The notes under the pieces: generated by a model
What the model was told of the DNA's origin: nothing
Seen by the model: the letters and a program-made list of their open reading frames with translations, nothing else
Databases searched by the model: none
Source of the DNA: Lachnospiraceae bacterium
GTDB taxonomy: Bacteria; Bacillota; Clostridia; Lachnospirales; Lachnospiraceae
Reading direction: 5' to 3'
Length of the DNA: 34,210 nt
Assembly (NCBI GenBank): GCA_022510525.1
Contig: JAFLTH010000027.1
Span: 1 to 34,210 of the forward strand
Shown: positions 24,895-34,087 of the stretch, piece by piece
How the letters are laid out: every line of letters begins with the position of its first letter
How positions within the stretch are numbered: position 1 is the first letter of the stretch
Made by a program: the position numbers and the translations under genes

Positions 24895-27546
24895 ATGGCA
24901 TCGAATCAGGGAAGAGGAGCGGGAAACAGAAAAAGTCCCGCTGCTTCCGGCAGTAAGAAAGCGGCATCAGAGACAAGAAAGTCTAATAGCGGAAGTGCAA
25001 ACAGGACCAGAAATGCCGAACCAATGGATCTGGCAATTCGTAATGAAATTTCTCTGCTTGTTATATTGGCACTTGCAATTATATTATTTTTATGCAATTT
25101 CGGCATAGTCGGAAAAGCCGGTGATGCAGCAAGCTCATTTATGTTTGGGATTTTCGGTCTTATGGCATATATTGCGCCTGTGATTATTTTCTTTGCGATT
25201 GCTTTTAGCATGTCCAATATAGGGAATAATATTGCAACGAGAAAATTGATTGCGGGAATAGTGCTTTTTCTGGCAGTCGGCATAATTTTGGATTTGATAA
25301 ATGCAAAATATATAGAGACGGATACCTATGATATTGTAAAAATCTATACCAGATGCAGTCAGGGTAAGTGTGGTGGCGGTATCATAGCCGGCTCCCTTGC
25401 ATTTGCATTTTATAAGCTCCTTGGAATAGTCGGAACCGTGCTTGCCATAATTGTTATAGGTATTATTTGTGTGGTTATTGTGACGGACAAATCCTTTATC
25501 AGTGGCGTGAGACAGCAGGGACAGAAAGTCTATGAACGTTCTGTTGAAGACGCAGCTTACAGACGGGAACGTGCACGGGAAAGGTCTGAAGCCAGAGAAA
25601 AACGTCGCGTTATGGAAGAGGAGCGTAGAAAACAGCAGGCAGAAGAAAAGGAGAACGAAAAAATTCTCAGAATGGATAAAAAGGTCTCGGGAGTTATGCT
25701 CGATACCGCGCTTGGAACAGGAAAAGCAAAAGAAGATTCCGGGAATGTCAGAGACGATATCCATGAGATAATTATAAACGGAGAAGTGGACGAGGAGCCC
25801 GTTGTCCGAACCGGTCAATCCTATCACTATATTGAAAATGAGTCAGATGAACTTGACGAAATACATATTGAGGATGAACCTTTTTACGGAAAAAGCAAAG
25901 CAGCCGATTTGGAACCGGTTATAGGTAATACTATGTCTTCGGGGACAGGGGCTGGCAGGGAACGTCCGATAGCCAGAGCAACAGATAAAAGTGTACAAAA
26001 TACATCGGATAATAATTCGGCAACATTACTGAACACACCAAAATCTGAAAAGAGACCGCCGCAAAAATATCGTTTTCCGTCGTACAATCTGCTAACCAGG
26101 GGCAAAGGAAAAAACGGCGGAGATTCTAACAGGGAATTGAAGGAAACCGCTTTTAGGTTACAGCAGACCCTGGAGACTTTCGGTGTCAAGGTTACCGTAA
26201 CCGAAATAAGCCAGGGACCGGCTGTAACCAGATATGAGCTTCAACCGGAACAGGGTGTTAAGGTAAGCAAAATCGTAGGACTGGCGGATGATATCAAACT
26301 CAATCTTGCCGCTACTGATATACGTATTGAGGCACCTATTCCGGGCAAAGCCGCAGTGGGTATAGAAGTGCCAAATAAAGAAAACTCTGCGGTTGCCCTT
26401 AGGGATTTGTTGGAATCCAGGGAGTTTAAGGAGTTCCCATCCAATCTTGCCTTTGCGGTGGGAAAGGATATCGGGGGTAAAATTGTAGTTACGGATATAG
26501 CCAAGATGCCGCATATGCTGATTGCCGGCTCTACCGGCTCGGGTAAATCGGTCTGCATTAATACGATTATTATGGGAATCCTCTACAAGGCTCATCCTGA
26601 TGATGTAAAATTGATCATGATTGACCCTAAGGTAGTAGAACTTAGCGTATATAACGGTATTCCACACCTACTTATACCGGTAGTTACAGATCCTAAAAAA
26701 GCCGCGGCTGCACTCCATTGGGGCGTAGCCGAAATGACTGAGCGCTATAAGAAATTTGCGGATTATAATGTGCGCGATTTAAAAGGTTATAATAAAAAGC
26801 TGGAGACTATGAGAGAGCAGGGTGAACCGGATGTACCCGATAAGCTGCCGCAGATTCTTATTATTGTGGACGAGCTTGCGGATCTTATGATGGTTGCGCC
26901 CGGAGAGGTTGAAGAGTCTATCTGTCGTCTGGCACAGCTTGCGAGAGCCTGTGGAATCCATCTGATAATAGCGACGCAGAGACCTTCCGTGGATGTCATA
27001 ACCGGTCTTATCAAGGCTAATATGCCCAGCCGCATCGCATTTGCCGTATCCAGCGGTGTGGATTCCAGAACGATTTTGGATATGGTTGGTGCAGAGAAAT
27101 TGCTTGGTAAAGGAGATATGCTTTTCTATCCACAGGGATATCCCAAGCCTGCGAGGATACAAGGCGCTTTTGTGTCTGATAAAGAGGTATCCGATGTAGT
27201 TGACTTTCTTAAGAATCAGGCAATAGGAAATGTATACAGCGATGATGTAGAAGAAAAAATTAAAAGTTTGGGAAGTAATTCTTCGGGCGGAGCGGTCGGA
27301 GGAGTCTCAGATTCCGACTCGCAATATGACCAGTATTTTGCTGAAGCAGGAAGGTTTATCATCGATAAGGATAAGGCATCTATCGGAATGCTTCAGAGAG
27401 TATTTAAGATTGGCTTTAACCGTGCTGCAAGAATTATGGACCAACTGTGTGAAGCTGGCGTTGTAGGCGAGGAAGAGGGCACCAAGCCACGTAAGGTACT
27501 GATGTCTATGGAGCAGTTTGAGCAAATGCTTGCGGAGGTTGAATAA
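24895..27546 (+). CDS. DNA translocase of the FtsK/SpoIIIE family
   Basis: This 883-residue DNA pump moves chromosome arms across the division or sporulation septum. It has four or five membrane helices within residues 52-197, then a long charged, low-complexity linker (about 200-410), then the alpha/beta motor. The Walker A is GSTGSGKS (545-552) and the Walker B ILIIVDELADLM (Asp659, Glu660). The motif IATQRPSVDVITGLIKANMPSRIAF follows. The C-terminal 65 residues are the gamma winged helix that reads polarity sequences (FIIDKDKASIGMLQRVFKIGFNRAARIMDQL). A frame opening 30 bases earlier exists, but GGAGG (24884-24888) fits the ATG at 24895. Whether it serves sporulation or division cannot be read from sequence. 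Confidence 0.95.
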   Translation: MASNQGRGAGNRKSPAASGSKKAASETRKSNSGSANRTRNAEPMDLAIRNEISLLVILALAIILFLCNFGIVGKAGDAASSFMFGIFGLMAYIAPVIIFFAIAFSMSNIGNNIATRKLIAGIVLFLAVGIILDLINAKYIETDTYDIVKIYTRCSQGKCGGGIIAGSLAFAFYKLLGIVGTVLAIIVIGIICVVIVTDKSFISGVRQQGQKVYERSVEDAAYRRERARERSEAREKRRVMEEERRKQQAEEKENEKILRMDKKVSGVMLDTALGTGKAKEDSGNVRDDIHEIIINGEVDEEPVVRTGQSYHYIENESDELDEIHIEDEPFYGKSKAADLEPVIGNTMSSGTGAGRERPIARATDKSVQNTSDNNSATLLNTPKSEKRPPQKYRFPSYNLLTRGKGKNGGDSNRELKETAFRLQQTLETFGVKVTVTEISQGPAVTRYELQPEQGVKVSKIVGLADDIKLNLAATDIRIEAPIPGKAAVGIEVPNKENSAVALRDLLESREFKEFPSNLAFAVGKDIGGKIVVTDIAKMPHMLIAGSTGSGKSVCINTIIMGILYKAHPDDVKLIMIDPKVVELSVYNGIPHLLIPVVTDPKKAAAALHWGVAEMTERYKKFADYNVRDLKGYNKKLETMREQGEPDVPDKLPQILIIVDELADLMMVAPGEVEESICRLAQLARACGIHLIIATQRPSVDVITGLIKANMPSRIAFAVSSGVDSRTILDMVGAEKLLGKGDMLFYPQGYPKPARIQGAFVSDKEVSDVVDFLKNQAIGNVYSDDVEEKIKSLGSNSSGGAVGGVSDSDSQYDQYFAEAGRFIIDKDKASIGMLQRVFKIGFNRAARIMDQLCEAGVVGEEEGTKPRKVLMSMEQFEQMLAEVE

Positions 27547-27562
27547 TCTATGATTATTCAAC
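27538..27562 (+). repeat. Perfect 11-base inverted repeat across the spoIIIE stop codon
   Basis: GTTGAATAATC (27538-27548) and GATTATTCAAC (27552-27562) form a perfect stem with a 3-base loop. The stem includes the stop codon. No T-run follows, so it is not a normal terminator and may be a chance AT-rich hairpin or a stability element between spoIIIE and fhs. Confidence 0.6.
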
Positions 27563-27589
27563 TTGTGAGAGAAAGGCAAGGTTATAATT

Positions 27590-29260
27590 ATGAAATCAGA
27601 TATAGAAATTGCAAGGGACGCGGTTTTAGAACCTATTACAATGGTTGCGGACCGGCTTGGAATGACAGAGGATGATATTGAATTATACGGGAAATATAAG
27701 GCTAAGCTTACGGAAGAATATATGGAAAAAATCCAGTCTTCTCCGGACGGAAAGCTCATCCTTGTGACCGCAATAAATCCAACGCCGGCAGGAGAGGGAA
27801 AGACTACTGTAAGTATCGGTTTGGGACAGGCACTATGTAAGATTGGAAAAAACGCGATTTTGGCGCTTAGAGAACCTTCTTTGGGACCTTGTTTCGGTAT
27901 AAAAGGAGGCGCTGCGGGCGGCGGTTATTCTCAGGTTGTTCCTATGGAGGATTTAAATCTTCATTTTACGGGAGATTTCCATGCCGTTACTTCAGCCAAC
28001 AATTTACTTGCTGCAATTCTGGATAACCATATTCAGCAGGGAAATGAGCTTGGAATTGATACCAGACAGGTTGTTTGGAAAAGATGTCTGGATATGAACG
28101 ACAGGGTACTTAGAAATATAGTTGTAGGGCTTGGACATAAAACGGACGGTACCGTAAGAGAAGACCACTTTGTTATTACCGTAGCATCCGAGATTATGGC
28201 CATATTATGTCTGGCAACAGATATAAAGGATTTAAAGGAAAGGCTTGGCAGGATAATTGTAGCATACAATTATGAAGGGAAACCTGTTACTGCATCGGAT
28301 CTGCAGGCGGTTGGCGCTATGGCGGCTTTGCTTAAGGATGCTATGAAGCCTAACCTTATCCAGACACTAGAGCATACTCCTGCACTTATCCATGGCGGTC
28401 CGTTTGCCAATATTGCACATGGATGTAATTCCATAAGAGCGACTAAGACTGCACTTAAGATGGCTGATTATGTAGTTACTGAAGCCGGTTTTGGAGCCGA
28501 CCTCGGTGCGGAGAAATTCTTTGATATAAAATGCCGTATTGGAGGGCTCAAGCCGGATGCGGTTGTTTTGGTTGCGACGATAAGAGCATTAAAATATAAT
28601 GGCGGTGTAGATAAGGCGGAACTATCCAAAGAGAATCTTGAAGCTCTTAAACGAGGAATCGTTAATCTGGAAAAACATATTGAAAATATACAAAAATACG
28701 GAGTGCCGGTTGTTGTCACTCTGAATTCATTTGTTTCGGATACTGCCGATGAAATAGCCTATGTTAAAAACTTTTGTGAAGCAAGAAATTGCGAGTTTGC
28801 GCTTGCCAACGTCTGGGAAATGGGTGGAGATGGCGGCATAGAACTGGCACATAAAGTGCTGCACATATTGGAAACAAAGAGTTCGGATTTCCATGAGATT
28901 TATGATGAATCCCTTACCCTTAAGGAGAAGATCGAGGCAGTCGCCAGGGAAATTTACGGTGCGGACGGCGTACAATATACCGCAGAATGTAATACGCAAT
29001 TACGCAGACTGGAAAGTCTGGGCTTTGGAAATATGCCGGTATGCATAGCCAAAACACAGTATTCATTATCGGATAATCAGGAACTGCTTGGCAGACCTGA
29101 AGGCTTCGAAATTACCGTAAGGGAGGCATATGTTTCGGCCGGAGCGGGCTTTGTAGTAGTGATTACAGGAAATCTTATGACAATGCCGGGACTGCCAAAA
29201 AAACCTGCCGCATATGGTATAGACTTAACTGACACAGGTGTCATAACCGGACTGTTTTAG
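27590..29260 (+). CDS. fhs: Formate--tetrahydrofolate ligase
   Basis: Fhs makes 10-formyl-THF from formate, THF and ATP, feeding purine synthesis and, in acetogens, the methyl branch of the Wood-Ljungdahl pathway. The 556-residue length is normal. The nucleotide-binding signature TPAGEGKTT (65-73) is followed by the family sequences [20 protein letters not shown] (near 88-107), [15 protein letters not shown] and [32 protein letters not shown] lies upstream of the ATG, 43 bases after spoIIIE. folD follows 61 bases later, giving a one-carbon pathway pair. No acetyl-CoA synthase genes are seen here, so a plain biosynthetic role is the default. Confidence 0.97.
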   Translation: MKSDIEIARDAVLEPITMVADRLGMTEDDIELYGKYKAKLTEEYMEKIQSSPDGKLILVTAINPTPAGEGKTTVSIGLGQALCKIGKNAILALREPSLGPCFGIKGGAAGGGYSQVVPMEDLNLHFTGDFHAVTSANNLLAAILDNHIQQGNELGIDTRQVVWKRCLDMNDRVLRNIVVGLGHKTDGTVREDHFVITVASEIMAILCLATDIKDLKERLGRIIVAYNYEGKPVTASDLQAVGAMAALLKDAMKPNLIQTLEHTPALIHGGPFANIAHGCNSIRATKTALKMADYVVTEAGFGADLGAEKFFDIKCRIGGLKPDAVVLVATIRALKYNGGVDKAELSKENLEALKRGIVNLEKHIENIQKYGVPVVVTLNSFVSDTADEIAYVKNFCEARNCEFALANVWEMGGDGGIELAHKVLHILETKSSDFHEIYDESLTLKEKIEAVAREIYGADGVQYTAECNTQLRRLESLGFGNMPVCIAKTQYSLSDNQELLGRPEGFEITVREAYVSAGAGFVVVITGNLMTMPGLPKKPAAYGIDLTDTGVITGLF

Positions 29261-29321
29261 ATAAGAAAGTACCTGCCGGATAGTGGCAGTCATATAGAAA
29301 GCGAAAGGAGTATTTAGTAAA

Positions 29322-30167
29322 ATGCCTCAGATAATAGATGGAAAAGCAATTTCTGCTCAGATAAAAGATGAACTCAAAGAGAGGGTTGCTGCATTGAAGC
29401 AAGAGGGTATATCACTTTGTCTTGCGGTCATACAGGTCGGTAACGATCCGGCTTCAAGTGTTTATGTAGGTAATAAGAAGAAAGCCTGTGCATATATTGG
29501 AATTGAGTCTTTATCTTACGAGCTGGAAGAGAACACTACGCAGGAGGAGTTGCTGAACCTGATAAAAGAGCTGAATAAACGTCAGGATATTAACGGTATT
29601 TTGGTACAACTTCCCCTCCCCGGACATATAGACGAAGATCTTGTAATACGTACAATAGACCCTTCAAAGGATGTTGATGGATTCCATCCACAGAGTGTAG
29701 GTACACTTTGCATAGGTCAAAAAGGCTTTGTCTCATGCACACCGGCAGGGATTATACAGCTTTTAAAACGCTCCGGCATTGAAATAGCAGGTAAAGAATG
29801 TGTTGTAATCGGAAGAAGTAATATAGTAGGCAAACCAATGGCACTTTTGCTGCTTAGGGAAAACGGAACGGTTACGGTGGCTCATTCCAAAACCGCAAAT
29901 CTTAAAGAGGTAGCAAAAAGGGCCGATATACTTGTTGTTGCAGTTGGAAAACCTAAGATGATAACCAGGGAGTATGTAAAAGAGGGGGCCGTGGTCATTG
30001 ATGTAGGAATCCACAGGAATGAAAATAACAAATTGTGCGGGGATGTGGACTATGATGATGTTGCACCAATCTGCAGTGCAATAACGCCTGTTCCGGGAGG
30101 AGTAGGTCCGATGACCATAGCAATGCTTATGAATAATTGCGTAGAGTCGGCTGCTTTAAACAGATAG
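29322..30167 (+). CDS. folD: Bifunctional methylene-THF dehydrogenase/cyclohydrolase
   Basis: FolD interconverts methylene-THF, methenyl-THF and 10-formyl-THF. The 281-residue protein has the family signatures: YVGNKKKAC (Tyr48, Lys52, the YxxxK active-site pair), GILVQLPLPGH (92-102), DPSKDVDGFHP (near 113-123), the nucleotide-binding CVVIGRSNIVGKPMA and PGGVGPMTIAML near the C-terminus. AAAGGAG lies 7-8 bases before the ATG. It sits between fhs and the zinc-ribbon protein. Cofactor preference (NAD or NADP) cannot be told from sequence alone. Confidence 0.97.
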   Translation: MPQIIDGKAISAQIKDELKERVAALKQEGISLCLAVIQVGNDPASSVYVGNKKKACAYIGIESLSYELEENTTQEELLNLIKELNKRQDINGILVQLPLPGHIDEDLVIRTIDPSKDVDGFHPQSVGTLCIGQKGFVSCTPAGIIQLLKRSGIEIAGKECVVIGRSNIVGKPMALLLLRENGTVTVAHSKTANLKEVAKRADILVVAVGKPKMITREYVKEGAVVIDVGIHRNENNKLCGDVDYDDVAPICSAITPVPGGVGPMTIAMLMNNCVESAALNR

Positions 30168-30191
30168 AAAGGTAATAAAAAGGGAATAAAA

Positions 30192-31640
30192 ATGAAATGC
30201 CCAAACTGTTCAAATGAAATGAAAGAGGGCCAGTTGATCTGTGAAGCATGTGGAAATGAAATTCGTATTGTACCTGACTTTGAACCGGAAATAGAAAACA
30301 GCATAACGGAAACACTCTCCACACTTGCTGCATTACAGGATGAAGGGACAACTGGGTCCGATAAAGAAATAGAAAACGATAAAAAAGAAAAAGAAATAGA
30401 AAAAAAGAAAACTGAGCAGAGCCGTAAAATGGGAACAATGATCGGTATAATAATATCGGTTGTGTTTATTGTTGCTTTATTTTCATATATGTTATATTCA
30501 TACCATGTGGGGAGCGTATCCTACCAGCTGGACAGAGCTCGAGAATATGCGGCGCATGGAGAATATGAGCAGGCTATTGCCTGTTTGAATATTGCTTATA
30601 ATAAGGATGATACAGATCCACAGATTTTGTTCTTAAAAGCGGATTATTATTATCTTTTATTCGATAATGACTCTGCGCTTAAAGAATTAAAGCAAATAAT
30701 CGACAAAGGAATTTATTCGTATGAGGCTGTAGAGGAAGCATATGATAAAATGGTGGCGATATACTCAAAGGAAGATCGTTACGAGGATATCAATGAACTT
30801 CTGCTTAACTGCAAAGAAGATACTATTGTGAATATGTTCCAGAGTTATCTTGCCAAAGAACCTGAATTCAGCTATGTCGAAGGAAATTACGATGAAGTGA
30901 TTCCACTAAAGCTTAGTTCCAATACTGCGGGTACTATTTATTATACCTTAGATGGCGCTATACCTGATGAAAACAGCAGAATTTATACGGCACCGCTTTT
31001 TCTTGAGAGCGGAGATTATACAGTAAACGCTGTTTTTGTCAATGATTACGGAATCAAAAGTGGAGTTGTGAGTAAAAGTTATCATATAAGTTTAGAGATG
31101 CCCGATGCTCCGGAGGTGAGTCTATACAGCGGAGAGTATACGGAACCTATGCTTGTATCGGTGACTGCTAATTCAGGATGTGATATTTATTATACAACGG
31201 ATGGAACAGAACCCACTAAGGACAGCGTACCATATACGGGTCCCATTCCTATGCCGCTTGGCACTACACATTTTAAGTTTGTAAGTATTAGTGAGGATGG
31301 CGTAGCCGGCGATGTGACAATGCGTACATTTATACTCAGGCTTGAAGGAGCTGTATCCACGGATGATGCGGTAGATGAATTGATTGACAGACTTGTTGAA
31401 AACGGATATCTGGAAGATAAAAACGGTAATGTGCCTCAGCAGAATGTAACATACAGTTATCAGTTCAGTTCGGTAGTCAGCATAGACGGTGAAGTGTATT
31501 TTACAATCAATGAATATTATGATGACGGAACCGGTATACTCAGCAGAACCGATAAAGTGTTTTTGGTTCATGCATATACCAAGGCCGTGGCAAAACTTGG
31601 ATATGACGAAAATGGGGAATTTATGGCACTTTTGTTATAA
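30192..31640 (+). CDS. Zinc-ribbon / single TM / TPR-like / tandem chitobiase C-terminal domain protein
   Basis: This 482-residue protein of unknown role has a clear domain order. A zinc ribbon opens it (Cys3, Cys6, Cys17, Cys20). A charged low-complexity linker follows (about 55-80) and one membrane segment (about 82-104). Then come TPR-like helices (about 108-220), two copies of the chitobiase/beta-hexosaminidase C-terminal fold (around 228-300 and 305-382), each with an IYYTxDG core (near 249 and 332), and a C-terminal domain of about 95 residues. Topology suggests the ribbon is cytoplasmic and the rest outside. It follows folD by 24 bases, so it is probably co-transcribed, although the functional link is unclear. 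Confidence 0.8.
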   Translation: MKCPNCSNEMKEGQLICEACGNEIRIVPDFEPEIENSITETLSTLAALQDEGTTGSDKEIENDKKEKEIEKKKTEQSRKMGTMIGIIISVVFIVALFSYMLYSYHVGSVSYQLDRAREYAAHGEYEQAIACLNIAYNKDDTDPQILFLKADYYYLLFDNDSALKELKQIIDKGIYSYEAVEEAYDKMVAIYSKEDRYEDINELLLNCKEDTIVNMFQSYLAKEPEFSYVEGNYDEVIPLKLSSNTAGTIYYTLDGAIPDENSRIYTAPLFLESGDYTVNAVFVNDYGIKSGVVSKSYHISLEMPDAPEVSLYSGEYTEPMLVSVTANSGCDIYYTTDGTEPTKDSVPYTGPIPMPLGTTHFKFVSISEDGVAGDVTMRTFILRLEGAVSTDDAVDELIDRLVENGYLEDKNGNVPQQNVTYSYQFSSVVSIDGEVYFTINEYYDDGTGILSRTDKVFLVHAYTKAVAKLGYDENGEFMALLL

Positions 31641-31647
31641 AAAGGTG

Positions 31648-31676
31648 TTGAAAATTACATAAATATGAGTTATTGT
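31648..31676 (+). promoter_or_regulatory. Promoter of nfnAB
   Basis: TTGAAA (31648-31653), a 17-base spacer and TATTGT (31671-31676) lie 36 bases before the nfnA ATG. Confidence 0.55.
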
Positions 31677-31711
31677 AAAAAAGCATAAGGGAATTTAGGA
31701 GGATGGGAGTA

Positions 31712-32593
31712 ATGTATAAGATTTTAGAAGCAAAAGAGCTGACGACTAATATCTATCTTATGGTAGTTGAGGCAAAGCGTGTGGCTAAATCTTGTCAACC
31801 GGGTCAATTTATCATTGTCAGAATGGATGATGATGGTGAGAGAATACCGCTTACAATTTGTGATTATGACCGGAATACAGGAACGATTACCATTGTATTT
31901 CAGGTGGTAGGGGCTGCGACTCATAAGATGGCTGCATTAAAAGCCGGAGACAGCTTCAAAGATTTTGTCGGACCGCTTGGTTGTCCGTCGGAATTTGTAG
32001 GAGAAGATTTATCAAGCCTTAAGGCAAAAAAGATGCTTTTTGTAGCAGGTGGAGTAGGAACCGCGCCTGTATATCCGCAGGTTAAGTGGCTTCATGAAAA
32101 CGGAATTGACGCTGATGTTATTGTCGGAGCCAAAACCAAGGAGCTATTGATTCTGGAAAACGAAATGGAAGCTGTTGCAGGTAATCTTTATATTACTACC
32201 GACGACGGTTCTTATGGAAGAAGCGGAATGGTAACACAGACTATCAAGGACCTTGTGGAAGAGGGCAAAAAGTATGATGTCTGCGTAGCTATCGGCCCAA
32301 TGATAATGATGAAGTTTGTATGTAAGATGACCGAAGAATTGAATATACCTACCATAGTCAGTTTGAACCCGATAATGGTAGACGGTACCGGAATGTGTGG
32401 TGCCTGTCGTGTCACCGTAGGCGGTGAGGTGAAATTTGCCTGTGTTGACGGTCCGGAGTTTGATGGACATAAGGTTGATTTTGATCAGGCAATGAAACGT
32501 CAGCAAATGTACAAGACCGATGAGGGAAGAGCCTTCCTTAAGGCAAAAGAGGGCGATACACATCATGGCGGCTGCGGTAATTGTGCAAGCTAG
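31712..32593 (+). CDS. nfnA: NfnA, FAD/[2Fe-2S] subunit of NADH-dependent ferredoxin:NADP+ oxidoreductase
   Basis: NfnA resembles PyrK-type ferredoxin reductases: an FAD-binding barrel with ERIPLTICDYD, a NAD-binding region with FVAGGVGTAPVYPQVK, and a [2Fe-2S] site near the C-terminus. The cluster residues look like Asp224 plus Cys229, Cys232 and Cys244 (DGTGMCGACR...C), the mixed Asp/Cys ligation described for Nfn. A GCGNC tail is an extra Cys pair at the very end. The ORF could open at the ATG at 31703, but AGGAGG (31697-31702) touches that codon and lies 9 bases from the ATG at 31712, so I chose the latter (293 residues). nfnB follows after 18 bases. Confidence 0.88.
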   Translation: MYKILEAKELTTNIYLMVVEAKRVAKSCQPGQFIIVRMDDDGERIPLTICDYDRNTGTITIVFQVVGAATHKMAALKAGDSFKDFVGPLGCPSEFVGEDLSSLKAKKMLFVAGGVGTAPVYPQVKWLHENGIDADVIVGAKTKELLILENEMEAVAGNLYITTDDGSYGRSGMVTQTIKDLVEEGKKYDVCVAIGPMIMMKFVCKMTEELNIPTIVSLNPIMVDGTGMCGACRVTVGGEVKFACVDGPEFDGHKVDFDQAMKRQQMYKTDEGRAFLKAKEGDTHHGGCGNCAS

Positions 32594-32611
32594 AAAGGAG
32601 AAATTATCATT

Positions 32612-33994
32612 ATGGATGTTTTAAATAAAGTGCCTGTACGTGAGCAGGATGCAAAAGTGCGTGCAACAAATTTTGAAGAGGTATGCCTTGGATACAATAA
32701 AGAAGAGGCAATGAGCGAGGCGGAAAGATGCATAAACTGCAAGAACGCACAGTGTATAAAAGGCTGTCCGGTTGCAATAGATATTCCGGGCTTTATAGAA
32801 AAAGTAAAAACCGGAGATATTGAGGCTGCTTATCAGGTAATAAGTGAAGCATCGGCGCTTCCGGCAGTGTGTGGTCGTGTATGTCCGCAGGAGAGCCAGT
32901 GTGAAGGTAAATGTATCCGCGGTATCAAGGGCGAGCCTATTTCCATCGGTAAACTTGAGCGCTTTGTAGCTGACTGGGCAAGAGAGAACAATGTAAAACC
33001 TGAAGGTGCCAAGGAAAAGAAAGGTAAGAGAGTAGCGGTAATCGGTTCCGGTCCGGCAGGACTTACCTGTGCCGGAGACCTTGCCAAAATGGGTTATGAC
33101 GTAACGATTTTTGAGGCACTCCATGAAGCAGGCGGTGTACTTGTATATGGTATTCCGGAGTTCCGTCTTCCCAAACAGGCTGTTGTTGAGAAAGAGATTG
33201 AAAATGTAAAGTCACTTGGTGTAAAGATAGAGACAAATGTTGTAATCGGCAAGGCAGTAACAATTGATGAACTGATGCAGGAAGAAGGTTTTGATGCCGT
33301 ATTTATCGGTTCGGGAGCAGGACTTCCTAAATTTATGGGTATTCCGGGAGAACAGGCTAACGGAGTATTTTCTGCAAATGAGTACCTTACCAGAAGCAAT
33401 CTTATGAAAGCTTTTAATGAAGATTCCAATACACCAATTATGAGAGGCAAGGAAGTGGCAGTTGTAGGCGGCGGTAATGTTGCTATGGATGCTGCAAGGA
33501 CTGCGCTCAGACTTGGAGCAAAAGTGCATATTGTATACCGTAGGAGCGAGGAGGAACTTCCTGCCCGTGTGGAAGAAGTACATCATGCCAAGGAAGAAGG
33601 AATTATTTTCGACCTTTTAACCAATCCTGTAGAAATCATTGCAGATGAAAACGGCTGGGTTTGTGGTATGAAATGTATTAGGATGGAACTGGGAGAGCCT
33701 GATGATTCAGGCAGAAGACGTCCTGTTGAAATTCCGGACTCCGAATTTGTTATGAATGTCGATACTGTAATAATGTCACTTGGTACATCTCCGAATCCGC
33801 TTATTTCTTCTACAACAGAAGGACTTGAAGTAAACAAGTGGAAATGTATAATTGCCGATGAGGAACAGGGGAAGACTACCAAGGAAGGCGTATATGCAGG
33901 CGGTGATGCGGTGACCGGAGCAGCTACGGTAATTCTTGCTATGGGAGCAGGAAAGGCCGCTGCTAAAGGAATTGATGAATATCTGTCACGTTAG
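32612..33994 (+). CDS. nfnB: NfnB, large subunit of NADH-dependent ferredoxin:NADP+ oxidoreductase
   Basis: NfnB is homologous to the glutamate synthase small subunit. The N-terminal part binds two [4Fe-4S] clusters: Cys40, Cys43, Cys48, Cys52, and Cys87, Cys91, Cys97, Cys101. A FAD-binding GSGPAGLTCAGDLAKMGYDV follows near 145, an NADP-binding GGGNVAMDAARTALRLGA near 285, and AGGDAVTGAATVILAMGAGK at the end. With NfnA it forms an electron-bifurcating enzyme coupling NADPH, NADH and ferredoxin. The pairing with an nfnA gene separates it from a true glutamate synthase small subunit, which would sit beside gltB. AAAGGAG lies 12 bases before the ATG. Length is 460 residues. Confidence 0.88.
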   Translation: MDVLNKVPVREQDAKVRATNFEEVCLGYNKEEAMSEAERCINCKNAQCIKGCPVAIDIPGFIEKVKTGDIEAAYQVISEASALPAVCGRVCPQESQCEGKCIRGIKGEPISIGKLERFVADWARENNVKPEGAKEKKGKRVAVIGSGPAGLTCAGDLAKMGYDVTIFEALHEAGGVLVYGIPEFRLPKQAVVEKEIENVKSLGVKIETNVVIGKAVTIDELMQEEGFDAVFIGSGAGLPKFMGIPGEQANGVFSANEYLTRSNLMKAFNEDSNTPIMRGKEVAVVGGGNVAMDAARTALRLGAKVHIVYRRSEEELPARVEEVHHAKEEGIIFDLLTNPVEIIADENGWVCGMKCIRMELGEPDDSGRRRPVEIPDSEFVMNVDTVIMSLGTSPNPLISSTTEGLEVNKWKCIIADEEQGKTTKEGVYAGGDAVTGAATVILAMGAGKAAAKGIDEYLSR

Positions 33995-34026
33995 TATTGC
34001 ACAATATAATTGAAAATCATTAATTT

Positions 34027-34065
34027 AGGGCAAATCATATAATTTACATATGATCTGCCCTTATT
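34027..34065. terminator. Terminator between nfnB and the convergent transporter gene
   Basis: AGGGCAAATCATAT (34027-34040) pairs with ATATGATCTGCCCT (34048-34061) with a single mismatch. The T-run is weak (TTATTCTTT), but the position between two convergent genes supports a bidirectional terminator. Confidence 0.8.
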
Positions 34066-34087
34066 CTTTGGAGAGGTAAATCGGGAT

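Noticed and set aside
25135-25827. 230-codon minus-strand frame within spoIIIE
   Set aside because: It overlaps the membrane and linker region of a complete translocase; low-complexity coding explains the long open frame.
32612-33994. Glutamate synthase small subunit (gltD)
   Set aside because: No large glutamate synthase subunit is adjacent; pairing with the NfnA-type flavoprotein points to NfnB.
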